A stretch of DNA of 64,000 bases from Siderastrea siderea (Eukaryota > Cnidaria > Anthozoa > Scleractinia > Rhizangiidae). Location: the NCBI GenBank assembly GCA_964030785.1, contig OZ034979.1:14864583-14928582 (forward strand), read 5' to 3'. A model generated the notes under the pieces. It was not told the DNA's origin, made no database searches, and saw only the letters and a program-made list of their open reading frames with translations. The position numbers and the translations under genes are program-made. Every line of letters begins with the position of its first letter. Positions within the stretch are counted from its first letter, which is position 1. This document shows positions 11,953-22,905 of this stretch, piece by piece.

Positions 11953-12326
11953 AAGGTTGCTCAAGCCAAAGCTTTCAATGCTTTATTGCCAGATTTCAGA
12001 ATAAAGTTATGGAGGTTGTACTTGCACTATCAAAACTGGTTCCGTCATCTTAATCCCATACATGATCCCATACATGTAGCAGTGATCCCGTACACGAAGC
12101 AGTCATGAAAACCCTACGTCGTTTCATGGATGAAGAAGAAGATATGGATTATGAAGAGGCCACGGACGCAGCTGTGGATAGGCGAAAATTTTTATTAAAC
12201 AAAATTTTTCAACCGCAGCCAGTCCTTAAGAACGAAGAAGAGGAGGAGGAAGAAGAAGAAGAAAAAGAAGAAGACAAGGAGATGACGAAGAAGACAAAGA
12301 AACTTGACCTTGAGACTAAGAACTGA
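11953..12326 (+). pseudogene. Inverted partial copy of the zinc-finger-like ORF
   Basis: It matches the C-terminal half of 11155-11727 in the opposite orientation. It begins at SKAKAFNALLPDF, shifts frame near 12070-12100, and continues open as MKTLRRFMDEEEDMDYEEA (12105 on). It extends beyond the other copy's stop through LLNKIFQPQPVLKN, a run of 10 Glu, and a Lys-rich end LDLETKN. It lacks the N-terminal finger and has a frameshift, so it is a pseudogene. It does show the original C-terminus. Confidence 0.6.
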
Positions 12327-12496
12327 ACCAAGTTGAACAGAAGAAATTGTATTCTAACAAACGTGAATAAAAGTGATTGTCACGTGAACTCTCCAAGGCT
12401 GCTTTTGCTACAACTGTCTCGAGAAATGTTCATGTTTGAGCTACTTGAGGCTACTTTGAGCTTTCTGTGGCTAGAGAGATTTGGCAGGGAGAGATA
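11953..12496 (-). repeat. Right arm, inner part, displaced by insertion
   Basis: It is an inverted copy of about 10845-11365. It ends at GAGATA, exactly where the left-arm sequence continues into TGGGCTGAAAAGACAGGAGG. That continuation is found again at 17512, after the 5.0-kb insertion. Confidence 0.8.
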
Positions 12497-13278
12497 TAGT
12501 CCATGGGCCAGACCAGATTTCGGTACCAAATCGAGGGACAAAACGAGAGTGCTATCAACTGATAGTCCTCCCTGAGGTGTTTTGAAATTGGTATGATAAC
12601 CTTCCTAGAAAAGTAGCTTTTATGTAGTTTTTTAAATTTGAAATTTCTCAGAATACCCATTTAGCATGGAAACGAGGCTGTACATAAAACTCCTATAAAT
12701 ATGGGACGAATGCAGTTTTTCGGCAATTTTGATAGTAAAAAGGAAAACTATTGTATATTTTTTTATCGGATTTGGTTAAAAAAGGCTATTTTTGAAAGAA
12801 TGTTACGACAATGGAGAAATAAAAAAATGGGAAATCCGCATGAGCGTATGGGTTAAATCCAACATGGTGGTTCCCTTGACGGGTGAATAGTGCTTCGTTG
12901 TGTTCTAAGTTTGGATGTTTTTTACAGCCCTGTCGTTTTTGGAGAATAATTAGCTATTAGGCAAGTAGATAAATGGACAAAAGAGCGAATTAGCTGAACA
13001 TTGAGCTCTTACAGCAACAGTTTTTATCTCGTGGTTGCAATAGCAACCAAGAGATTATGTGACCACTTTGGTGCATTCCTGTGCTTACAGTATTTCTGTG
13101 ACCGGTTGTGTAGATTCGGTGTTGTTCATGTGATGTTTGCCGTGCTTTCGGTCCTGTCGGTTAATGTTTTCGTTATTTTTAGGCGTTCATCTATCAAGAA
13201 AACTTAGGGTAATGGATTTCCCGCTGATTATATATTTTTGGAGTGATTAAACTCGTGTCGTTTATCAGTGATTTCACG

Positions 13279-13279
<1 letters not shown>

Positions 13280-13334
<55 letters not shown>
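13280..13334. repeat. TTA microsatellite
   Basis: About 18 uninterrupted TTA units. Confidence 0.95.
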
Positions 13335-14094
13335 CAGTAGTATTCAATATGTTACAGTAAACAGTAAAATTTAAGAGATATCGTTAGATCACCGGGAACA
13401 GTGATGTGTTCTTAGAATATTTTTGTCAGGAGCTTATCGTGATTATACTTGTGTTGATTATGAAGCAATACACAGTCGATAAAAACCGTCGATTTCCAGT
13501 TTTGATCACATAATCAGGAGATCTTGTATGGTACAGTTTGATTTTGCTGATGTGACTGGAAATTCTGTGTTGGAACATTCAATTCACTTTTTGCAGCTTC
13601 TGTCCACTGGCGATTGTTTTGCAAGAGATAAATAAAAAATGATTATTTTAACAAGAGAAAACAGGAAACACGAATGCAAACATTTGTGCTATTAAGCCCA
13701 GTATTAAGAGGAGATCAGAGAAAGCGTTTTAATATTCTACTTTGATGTCACTATTGTTGAGAGCGGTAATTGAAGATTATCCACAGAACAATAACGTTTA
13801 TGGAATTTGGAGTACAGTGCTAAAGGTAGTGTCCGTGATATCATGAAGTCTACGCTCTCAAGAGAGTCACCTTAGAGTGCTCAACGCATGTATAATAATA
13901 ATAATCTTTATGGAAGAAGCTCCCATCCCATTAAGTGGTTTTCAGGGAGGTCCCCCGAAAACAAAATGAAGATCCTACTGTTATTTGCATCGGTCATCCA
14001 GACAAAATTCATAACTTATCTTGGCTGTGCCTCATTGAAGTGTAAGTTTAAAATGCAGGTAATAGGTTCAAACTTAAGCATGAGTGGTAAAGAA

Positions 14095-14215
14095 GATGCT
14101 TTCAATCATCAGCCCAACAACACATAAGAGTAAAGAAAAACCGAGATTTTTACGTGAAAAATTCGTGATAAGAGAGACTGACAAGAGAAAGAAAGTTATA
14201 GAATCAGATCAAATT
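14095..14215 (+). repeat. Repeat shared with 61450-61565
   Basis: Both contain ATGCTTTCAATNATCAGCCC, then GAGAAAGAAAGTTA and AGAATCAGA, in the same orientation. One lies in the 5.0-kb insertion, the other just left of the 61681 element. Confidence 0.6.
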
Positions 14216-14371
14216 CATTGTTTATTAACCAGGATCCCAAAGAAGTTTCGGGCTCCAGGGCTCCGGCCTAAAAACGCAGGGCTCCAAGACAGAAAATTTG
14301 GGGCTCTATAGCTCCAGTCTACTGCTTACTATCTCTACTGTGTACTGCCTACTGCCTCTGGGCAATGATGT

Positions 14372-16183
14372 ATGCCAGAGAGAATTACAAGACAAGTCCG
14401 TCTTTCTCAGAGTTCATCGCGCTTTGTGACGCCTACCTGGATCATCTTCTCTTCACTAACTGAAAACTGTGTAGCTTCTGGATGTTCTGGATGTCATATA
14501 TCGAAATCGCAGAGACTGTTGAATTTGCTGAGAGCACCAAGAGAGGTAGACTGGGAGCGGCATCTATCAGCAAAAAGACAAATGGTTCTTTGGTGTTTCG
14601 CATATGATGATCTGAGCTATTCTCGCTACTTGTCTGCAGATCTCTCTAGTGTGTCTCACCCCGCAGAAGATCACCAGAAGCTTGGGAATACCTTACGTCT
14701 AGAGGATTCTCTGTCCAGTTAGGAAAATGAAACCCCTTTGGAAAAATTCCTATTGACCAAGCATGCAAAGAGACTGTCAATAAAGATACACAATCGGTAG
14801 GGGCACCAAGGGTTCTACTTTAAAGCAGTCCGCAAGTACTATCTGGCTGCCGAATACTGCAGTATCTTATTGAAAGAGATAAAGGACATGTTAGATTTGA
14901 AGAAATTAAGTTTCCAGCACGCCGATCTCCAGAGTACTAGAATTACAAGAGATGAGGCCGATGTACATGTCAAATCTCTGCTAGCGATGCTCCAAAGCCA
15001 CTGACTAAACCCATTCAGCAGCAATATCCTGTAGGTCTGTCAACCGACAAAGTCGTTTCAGTTGAATTCGTTAAGGGGGAAGACTCTTAACTACAGATCA
15101 GGTATTTTGTCATACGCTGTTTTGCAGCGTTTCATGCCGCTAGATTGGTAAAATGTATGAGGATGAACACCTGAATTTTAAGATTCAACATTGTGCCGCG
15201 CGTAGCTAGTACCAGTCCCCATCCACGCAGTACAAAGAAAAACCCCTAAAACTCGGAAGAAAAGAGCTAAGGTTCCGATTTTTTCCCAAATTAGAGATAA
15301 ATCAGCCTTCTTCACAATCTGACGAACGCAATTCCTGTTGACGTAAATAACAGAAAAACTGCAGTAGAAAATGTATAAATTTATGTAATTCTGACGTCAT
15401 AACTTCTTAAATAATGCAAATTTCAAGAAACTGTTACATCACGTTTTGCATTTTAATGATCGTTAAATGTTGGCATCATTTTTAATAAGTAAAACTTTAC
15501 ACCGTTTGTGTTTTAGGCTTTCTTCTGTTAAGGTCACGTGACCCGCCAAATATGGTTGTGACTCGAGAATCTTGAAAATGTCTCCCATTATGCAAATATG
15601 GCCAAACAGCTTATCTGTGGAAGTTAGGGGTTTCAAGATATGACCATTAGGAACTTTTCATAGCAACAGTATGGAAGTTTAGAGTCTCCCCCTTTAAACT
15701 TCAGAAGTGCACGTGCCAGGTGTACAGCTCTCAACCAGGAGCATGTAATATAAATGAGCTCAGGCACAGGTTGTTCTTTGTTAAGAAAGGTAACATCGAC
15801 TCAGTACCCAGTTACCACCATGTGCTGACTGCTTATACAAGCATGCTTCTCGTTCAAACTACCAAACGGCAAACTGGAAGCGGAGCCCTCAAAGCTGCCC
15901 TGAAATACCCACCCCCATCGGTTCTGGCTGGTTTTAGGAGGAAAATAAGCTGGACATTCATTGGATGAATGGTGAGCCAGTGCTTACTGCCATACTAGAG
16001 CTGTTGTCTTCGCCCTGCACAAGGTCATGCCAACGTTCGATCTGCAGCTGTCCAGCAAATGGCTTGAAGTGCACGGATATGTGCAAGTTACTAGACTTTG
16101 ATAACCGACGTGAAAAACCCATCCAGGAATTTTTCTCAGATGACAAAGACTCAAGTAGTTTAAGGCCTGGGTCAAGGGAGTAA
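14372..16183 (+). pseudogene. Decayed mobile-element protein with CXC-like domain
   Basis: Fragments in shifting frames resemble one large protein often seen in cnidarian repeats. At 14372-14722 are LLNLLRAPREVDWERHLS and WCFAYDDLSYSRYLSADLS. At 15720-15968 is SYHHVLTAYTSMLLVQ. At 15965-16183 is the cysteine cluster CTRSCQRSICSCPANGLKCT then DMCK, like the tesmin/TSO1 CXC domain. Stops and frameshifts separate them, and about 700 bp between has no readable frame. In related proteins the WxxHL...FAYD...YARYL block precedes the CXC cluster, so the order is right. It is not functional. Assignment rests on recalled motif similarity. Confidence 0.55.
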
Positions 16184-17991
16184 TCAGGAATGAATTGTTT
16201 ATTCGCGATATTTTTGGCTTGGAGTATGCAGATGAAACCAAAATTTGGCACGTAGAGAAAGATCATCGTCCTTAACATTTTAAGAGCATTACTGAGGCAT
16301 TTTCGTCACGTCACCTGCCTGTTTTTCCCAGAAAGCAATTATTTGATGAATTGTTAATGGCTTTACGAGGCAACATCGAACAAAAACGCTTTCTAGATGC
16401 AGTTTAAGCATTTCCGGCCTCACATTTGGAATGTTTGTCTATTGATTAATGAACCAATAAACCGTAAAAATGCGTATATATTGCTTATATTAACTAAACC
16501 AAAGTTAATATAAAGTTGTAATTTCTTCACTATTTACATTCTACTGCACACTATGTTCAAATTCACACTGAAGATGGCAGACGTATCTGCCGAAACATGT
16601 TTGCAAAACTCAAGAGCGTCGTGTTGTTCATTAAATTTATAGCAATCCAGAACTTTCATAAAATTTCACATATTCACATATTCACTTTTAAAAACCAGGA
16701 CGCTCATTTCAAACGCAGAATGTTAAATATGTCTAATTTCTATCGAAAACGCTGTTTTGTTTATCAGTACAACTAAAACTCGCGTGATTTTTCGAAATTT
16801 TTGCATTCTAGTCACGTGATCTGTCACGTGATCAAAATTGTATGTTAAGGCAAAAGGGGACGTTAATGTTAATATTCCAGGTAAGTTTCATGCTGTTCTA
16901 TGCGATCTAGTGGAAGATATTATTGATCAATCATTTTTCCCACCCCGAGTTTGAACTCAGGCCTTATCCTGCTTGAGGATGATGACGATGACACTAAGGA
17001 GTAAAACGTTTCTTAAAAAGAGCTCCTTTCTAATTCAACCAGCTATTTGCCAAAATATCAGAAGTAATTATATCAACTCTAACTTGAAGTTGTGTTTGCT
17101 TCCACAACCACTTTTCCGTTTTTGTTCTGTCGTGAGTTTTGAAAAATTCTCTAAATTTAGCAATATTGTCCGTTGCCATGGAAACCGTTCAGGAGCCACA
17201 CTTACGTTTAGTAGAGTTTAACTCTGGAAACCTTGCTTGGGATTATTAGACTCTAAAAGCCTATCCATAATGGTGCTTTCAGGCTTCCATTAGACTATTA
17301 TTAGTCATCTCTGTGCACATTTTGGTCACTTTGTAAATTTAAGTGACGTCACTTTATCACGTGATAACCCCTTTAAAGCTACTCATTTGGCATGGTTATC
17401 ATACACCAAAATAAACTGGAGAAAACAACGTTTTCAAAAATGTATGTTAGAATTTGTCCTTCTTTTTGGTACCAAATGGCCATTTTTGGGGTCCTGGCCC
17501 ATGGACTAATATGGGCTCAAAAGACAGGAGGTGAGGTACCTCTCTTGGTCTAGTTTTCGTCCAAATAAGGGCCCCCTGCGGGGAGGGTTGGAGGTGGTTG
17601 GGTATGCTGCAAGGCATTGCAAGGTATCACGGAAAATCGTCATAAGAAAACACCACAAATTGTTCTTTAGTGACTGGTCAGTAGTCTTCCTCTGAAGCCT
17701 CACCCCACAAAAGCCTTAATGGGCAGGGGTCTTCTCTAATTAGGCTAACCAGCAGTACTCCCCATTGGGCCGGAGCTTACGATCCCAATTCTTCTGAGAG
17801 CCTAGCCTACTGGTTAGCAGTTTTTTTTCTGACCTGATCCTAGTCAACGGTCTTATCCTAAGGTCTGAGCCTGCAATCTCTATCAGCCAGCAGTCTTTTT
17901 CTTTTGGACCGGACATGGCAACCTTAATGGACATTGCTTTTCCCTGAAATGTGAACCTACATACCCTACAGGTCAGCAGGGTCATGTAACC

Positions 17992-18011
17992 TATTATTAT
18001 TATTATTATTG

Positions 18012-18061
<50 letters not shown>
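17992..18061. repeat. ATT microsatellite in right arm
   Basis: A nearly pure run of ATT units opposite the shorter AAC/AAT run at 10340-10380 in the left arm. The two arms have drifted independently here. Confidence 0.92.
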
Positions 18062-18889
18062 GTGGTTGGTGTTGTTGTTGCACCTCCAGGTGAAATCGTT
18101 TCCCTTTGTACTCGCCTTTGGAAAAAAACCTGGGCAAAGACAAGAGGAGGAGGGAGCTACCCTTTCATTTATTGCTACGTGACAGGCCTCGCCCACATGA
18201 AAGGTATGACATGACAGACATCACGTGAGTCACCCGCTTCATGGAGATTGGTTGCATGACACCTGTCATCCCCACCAAGATACCTGGTTGGCCTATAATG
18301 AAGGAGGGGGTATCCCCACCCCCTATTTTTCCTCTATTTTTCCCAGCACCCCTTGCGTATTCCAAAGGGGTAACCCCTCCTCTAACCACCCAAATATGGT
18401 CCGCGCTTTCCAAGGAGCGTGGCAGTACTTTTCCAATTTTTTCACACTGTTGCTATGGTGACTGGTGTCCTAGGGTACCCCCTCCTCTAACCACCCAACG
18501 GTGACACTAAAAAAACAACAAATATAAGAACGTTTGCAACGTGCCAATACAACGTGGGAAAACATGGACACAGACAGAGATTGTTGTCGTTGTTGAAAAA
18601 ATAACCAGTGTTGAATTCAAATTTTCACAAAAATTCATTTACAAAAAAATGTTATTTCCTCTTGACTTACAGGTCTTGTCTGACAATCAAAATAAAAAGT
18701 GTTCATTCAACTTGATGACTGTGCCTCCTGCTCTCGTTTAATGTTGTTGTAGTACTGGGCGTTGCGCCTGCCATTGACCTTTAATACTTGTGGACTCCCT
18801 CAGGAGGGCGTTTCTTCTTCAACATGTCGAATCGCTGTTTTTGATGCTTGCGGACTCCCTCAGGGTGTGCCTCGCGATACTTTTTCCAT

Positions 18890-19147
18890 TTAATCTCGGT
18901 CAACTTCTCCCGATTCTTTTTGCCTGTATCTCCTGTTTTGGTCACGTATGACCTCAGGGTGTTTTTTGCGGTACCTTCTCTTGTGCTCCAGAAAAATCTC
19001 AGGGGGTTTCTCGCGGTACCTTTTTCTTTGCTCCCGTTGTTTCCGTTTCATTTCCATTAACTCCATGAGGAGGTCTCTTTTTACCCTTTCATTCTCTACC
19101 TCTGTTCTCTCCAGTTGCGTTCTTTCCTCGTCCACCGCCTCATTCAA
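18890..19147 (-). CDS. Lys/Arg-rich repetitive protein fragment
   Basis: The 85-residue frame begins MNEAVDEERTQLERTEVENE and becomes a basic helical repeat: REKPPEIFLEHKRRYR, RKKHPEVIRDQNRRYR, a unit of about 16 residues with the core YRxKxPE. The repeats seem to continue downstream out of frame to about 18750 (further CCCTCAGG-type units), so the 3' part is probably frameshifted. Such arrays recur in uncharacterised mobile-element proteins of cnidarians. Function is unknown; a nucleic-acid-binding coiled coil is a guess. It lies in the 1-kb segment present only in the right arm. Confidence 0.4.
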   Translation of the reverse strand: MNEAVDEERTQLERTEVENERVKRDLLMELMEMKRKQREQRKRYREKPPEIFLEHKRRYRKKHPEVIRDQNRRYRQKESGEVDRD

Positions 19148-20451
19148 GGTCCCGTGATCATGGACATTTAAAAAACTGGTCAGATCGTCTAAACCCTCTC
19201 TTCTCTTCTGTCATCTTGAAAACGGACTAAAGCTGAGAGTAAAGGCCCGCTTCACATACTAAGGATTTTATAACAAGAAAATTGCAAAGGATGATGGGAA
19301 AAATGGATAGGGGAGGGGGTACCCCCACCCATTTACTTTTTTTAATACCAAGTGGATCTAAGAGGATGATGGGTAAAAACCAAATAGGGGAGGGGGTACC
19401 CCCACCCCTTTATTATTTTTAAATTCACTTGACTTTCCCGTGCCAGGGGGCTATTCCGGTACCTCATGTAAACGTCATGGAGTGTCTCCCTTTTTGATAT
19501 TCTGAGACTGCGATCCACTTTTTACCCACTGGTCAGCGGTACGTCATGTGAGTGTCACGAAGTGTCCATGGTTACTTGGTAAGATGGTTGCTATGGTGAT
19601 GTTTGATTAACATGTCTTGTTGCTATGGTAATTTCCGACCATAGCAACCCATCCCTTAAAATCTCTTCCTCACTTGGTTGCCTGGCAACCCAACTCATTG
19701 CCAACCACAACCCCCTTAAAACTCTCCATGCCAAGCTTCGTTGCTAGCAAACCATCCCCTTCCCAGGGGGATTTCCTTCCTTCGACATTTTCCCACGATT
19801 ATTTGCAAACAGACAATGTTTTTCTGATGTGCTGTGATTGGTCCTCAGGTCCAGGCACCACACTCCCACTTGTAATAACCAAGTTTTGCTTTTTTCCATT
19901 ATAATCCGTTTTCAATTTAACTTGTGGTTGCAATGGTGATTTCTCAATTGACAGATCCATGCCCAATTGACAGCTCCCAATATTTGGGCAAAAAATCATG
20001 ACGTCATTTCCGCTTTTTATTTCCGGTTCTGCTCTCGACCAATCAGAAGCCAGAAAAATCCAAAATAGCCGACTTTTTCCCTTTCTCCACCAATCAGCAA
20101 CCCTCGCATCAAAAGGAGGTCCAACGTCATTTCCGGTTTTTCATTTCCGCTCACTCTCTCCACCAATCATATCCTCTAGATCAAAACGAGGTCCAAATCC
20201 CCATCTGAGCGTTCTTTTTTTTCAATCATTAAAATCCGTTTTCAATTTGACTTTGTTGCTATGGTGATTTTTTGATTATCCCACAAGCCAGCCTCGTTTA
20301 GATGCTAGGGCTAAGAAAGGGACCTGGGAAAGAGTTGTAACGTCACGTTTGCTATGACGTCATTTTGGGAAAGTAAATATATGGGAAAGTGAACACATGA
20401 GAAAAAATGAACAAATGGGAAAAGTGGGGTAGGTGAGCTGACAATACTACT

Positions 20452-20457
20452 CTGAAA
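20452..20457. repeat. Target site duplication CTGAAA, right
   Basis: CTGAAA directly follows the CT terminus of the Polinton-like element and matches 8931-8936. Confidence 0.75.
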
Positions 20458-20865
20458 GAACATTGAGAACCTTTGCAGTACTAGTGCAATTTCGTTTTTA
20501 TTAGTCATGTGGATTCTCCCAATAAGCGAAAGTAGCAAAAACATTCGCTCTTCAACTCCAGTAGCAGTAAGCAGCATTGCGACTTGGCAATTTGTTGGCG
20601 CAGTTCAATTTTGCATATTTTCATGCTTGCTCGAACTCTTTTCACTTCTCTGCTGCATTCAAAGCATGAATATCAAGCGGAGGGGGAGGCAGAAAGGCAA
20701 ACAAAGCCCGGCTTCAGCTACATCCTTTTTTGATCTCTCTTTTCACTAATCTCTAAGTTCTTTCAACATTGCACCTACATTCCAATATGCAACCCGCTGC
20801 CTTGCCCAGAGTCCAGGGTCCTGTTCACAAACTATAGCAGAGAATTACTTGATGTTATCTTTTTA

Positions 20866-21695
20866 GAGATGCCGTAGTGTAGTGGTCATTACGTAGGGCT
20901 TTCGATCGGACTATCACGAGATCGAAGGGTTGGTTGTTTTAAGCACCGTCTCCGGATTGTACTGTGTTGTTTTCCTTGGACAAGAAACTTTACTCCACAT
21001 TATGTCTCTCTAGCCAGGTTTATAAATGGGTACCGGCTAACTGTTAGGGAATCCTAACAGAAAAGATGGGGGGTAACCCTGTGTTGGACTAGCATCCCAT
21101 CCAGGGGGAGTAGTGATGCTCCTATTCACTTTATGCTGGGTATCCTGGGATGGACTAGCATCCCATCCAGGGGGAGTAGTGATGCTCCTTGTCACTTTAT
21201 GCTGGGTATCCTGCGATGGACTAGCATCCCATCCAGGGGGAGTAGTGATGCTCCTAGTCACTTTATGCTGGGTATCCTGCGATGGACTAGCATCCCATCC
21301 AGGGGGAGTAGTGATGCTCCTAGTCACTTTATGCTGGGTATCCTGCGATGGACTAGCAACCCATCCAGGGGGAGTAGTGATGCTCCTAGTCACTTTATGC
21401 TGGGTATCCTGCGATGGACTAGCATCCCATCCAGGGGGAGTGGTGATGCTCCTAGTCGCTTCATGCTACAGAAACTGAAGTTAAGCGCCGGCCTTGGTGA
21501 GCCTTATGGCTAGCGTTCAGTCCAGTGGATTGGACACAAGTCTTATTATGTTTCAGAGAATGTGTGCAACAGCAAGTGAAATGGGGACAAAGGACGCAAA
21601 GAAGACTGCGAGTGGCGTAGGTTACGTTCGCACCCATGTGCACTATTTTAGGGTTTAGCATCCAGATGTGTCAACACTGCTACAGATAATAATAA
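20866..21695 (+). mobile_element. tRNA-derived SINE with internal repeat expansion
   Basis: The head at 20869-20940 looks like a tRNA: TAGTGTAGTGGTCATTACG as A box, CTATCACGAG in the anticodon arm (Asp-like) and GATCGAAGGGTTGG near the B-box position. The body has the conserved SINE stretch around CCTTGGACAAGAAAC, TATAAATGGGTACCGGC and GGACTAGCATCCCATCCAGG, and it ends near an AAT-rich tail. The GGACTAGC block is expanded to six copies (next entry). A minus-strand fragment of the same family lies at 44060-44125. Confidence 0.7.
21091..21470 (+). repeat. 66-bp tandem repeat inside the SINE
   Basis: AGCATCCCATCCAGGGGGAG recurs at 21091, 21157, 21223, 21289, 21355 (one change) and 21421, period exactly 66. 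Because 66 is a multiple of 3 and the unit lacks stops in several frames, long open frames of 22-residue repeats appear on both strands. These are not genes. Confidence 0.95.
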
Positions 21696-21800
21696 TAAGA
21701 AGGAGGGTCTATTTACCCTCCAAGTTGAATGATGGCCCTGAGACAGCGATCTTGGCAAAATGACTTTACAACTTTAAATGAATTAGACAACTATGTCTTC

Positions 21801-21955
21801 AATAGCTGTTATTACAGTTGAGCCTGCGGTCCAGTTTCCTGTTTAAAAAGGCACGCAAAGGAGGCTAGTGGGTCAATACCATGCGATACAGAGCAGAATG
21901 ACCCACTAGCCTAGTTTGTATGTTAAAACCGCTGATAACTGTAATAACAGCTATT
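21801..21955. mobile_element. Foldback MITE, 155 bp
   Basis: The ends are AATAGCTGTTATTACAGTT and its complement. A second inner inverted pair GGCTAGTGGGTCA / TGACCCACTAGCC sits near the centre. There is no coding capacity. Confidence 0.75.
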
Positions 21956-22804
21956 CTCAAATGGCTAACCCACTTGAATGTAACAAGAAACAAATGTGAA
22001 AGTTCAGGACAAGTTTCATGCTTGTAACACCAATGAATGATTCTACTGAAAAATATCGGGTTAGCTGTTAAGCTACAACGAGGTTTAACAAACTTTGAAG
22101 GTAACAAGCTAGGATTGACAGAAATACACGAATTTTTGTTTGTGGCAATAAATTTTGGATCTTTCTTTCCACCATTGCAATCATTTTAATTTGCTCTTGC
22201 ATAATTATAGCAGGTATAATATGGTTTGTTAGCCAAAAAATCGCGCCAAACCAAAACATAATGCCCCACAAATGGAAAAAAACGTACTATAGGCCGTACT
22301 ATGCCTGCTACAAATACACAAGGACCACAATTTTACTTTATAAATAAGGGGTCCGCAGGGGTCAGGTCCATGGACCAAGTTTTATGTCTGTTAGACATAC
22401 GACCGATAACATTGTGAGTTTGCCGACCAATCAGGTAAACGACCCGAGACTTTTAACATTGACAATTCACAATTCACTTGATGTCTTCCACTCATGTTGT
22501 CGAAACTTCAGTCGATGTCATCAAAAACAGTCCTTCTCAGGCATACACTTACCCGGACGATCATCCTTCGACTTATGAGTTAGAGTACCGATAGTGTAAT
22601 ACTTGTGCAAATGTGAGAAATAGAATGCTACATGTCATATCTCAGTTAGTGGGGTTGTGTGATTTTGCTGCCTCCTCTCTATTATGTTAGCCTTCGTGGG
22701 GCCCAAAATGAAATAAGATCGCAGTAGAGCTACTCCAAGCGTATCAAGTGATCTCACACTGCAGTCGTAACACTGAATATTTGTTTCCCTTTGCTTTAGC
22801 TGGG

Positions 22805-22905
22805 TTAAGTGGACAGTACCTCACTGATGGTGTCCTTGAACTCCCTGTAAGCTCTTTCAAGATCATCATTGATAATTACGCTTTGGAAATTGCCAGGTTC
22901 CGAGG
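22805..22905 (-). CDS. GUK1: Guanylate kinase terminal exon
   Basis: A 101-nt coding part reading [20 protein letters not shown] then [12 protein letters not shown] and a TAA stop. The acceptor follows an unusually pure T tract (T11 on the minus strand). EPGxF and [11 protein letters not shown] are the standard C-terminal signature. No polyadenylation signal was confidently located downstream. Confidence 0.93.

Larger units (their letters stand above)
12497..17508 (+). mobile_element. 5.0-kb DNA transposon inserted in the right arm
   Basis: The ends are perfect 15-bp inverted repeats, TAGTCCATGGGCCAG, flanked by ATA (12494-12496 and 17509-17511; the pre-insertion site reads GAGATATGGG, so 3-4 bp is possible). 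Removing it restores continuity with the left arm. Inside lie remnants of a CXC-type protein (14372-16183), a TTA microsatellite (13280-13334) and otherwise unrecognised AT-rich DNA. A 3-4 bp duplication plus a cysteine-rich protein would fit the Academ superfamily, but that is a hypothesis. Confidence 0.65.
8937..20451. mobile_element. Polinton/Maverick-like long inverted-repeat element
   Basis: The two ends are inverted copies: AGTAGCATTGTCAGCTCACC at 8937 and the complement of ...GGTGAGCTGACAATACTACT ending at 20451. The 6-bp CTGAAA lies immediately outside both ends. A 6-bp target duplication with AG...CT termini and long terminal repeats is the signature of Polintons. No polymerase B, integrase, ATPase, protease or capsid gene was recognised, so this is a non-autonomous or decayed relative. 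The left arm is 8937-11365. The right arm is 11953-12496 plus 17512-20451, split by a 5.0-kb insertion. Without that insertion the element is about 6.5 kb, mostly inverted repeat around a spacer of about 590 bp. Confidence 0.72.
17512..20451 (-). repeat. Right arm, outer part, of Polinton-like element
   Basis: It is the inverted copy of 8937-10870. It contains an additional 1 kb (18506-19505) absent from the left arm, which carries a lysine/arginine-rich ORF and two copies of a GATGATGGG...GGGGAGGGGGTACC block (about 19290-19420). Confidence 0.78.

Noticed and set aside
13888..14127. NNNNLYGR...HPIKWF resembles a NNLYG motif of Polinton DNA polymerase B
   Set aside because: The match depends on a low-complexity AAT run. 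No other polymerase motif was found, and the sequence lies in the later 5.0-kb insertion, not in Polinton-like core DNA.
21037..21513. Long open frames with 22-residue repeats on both strands
   Set aside because: They are produced by the 66-bp tandem repeat in a SINE and are open in several phases at once.
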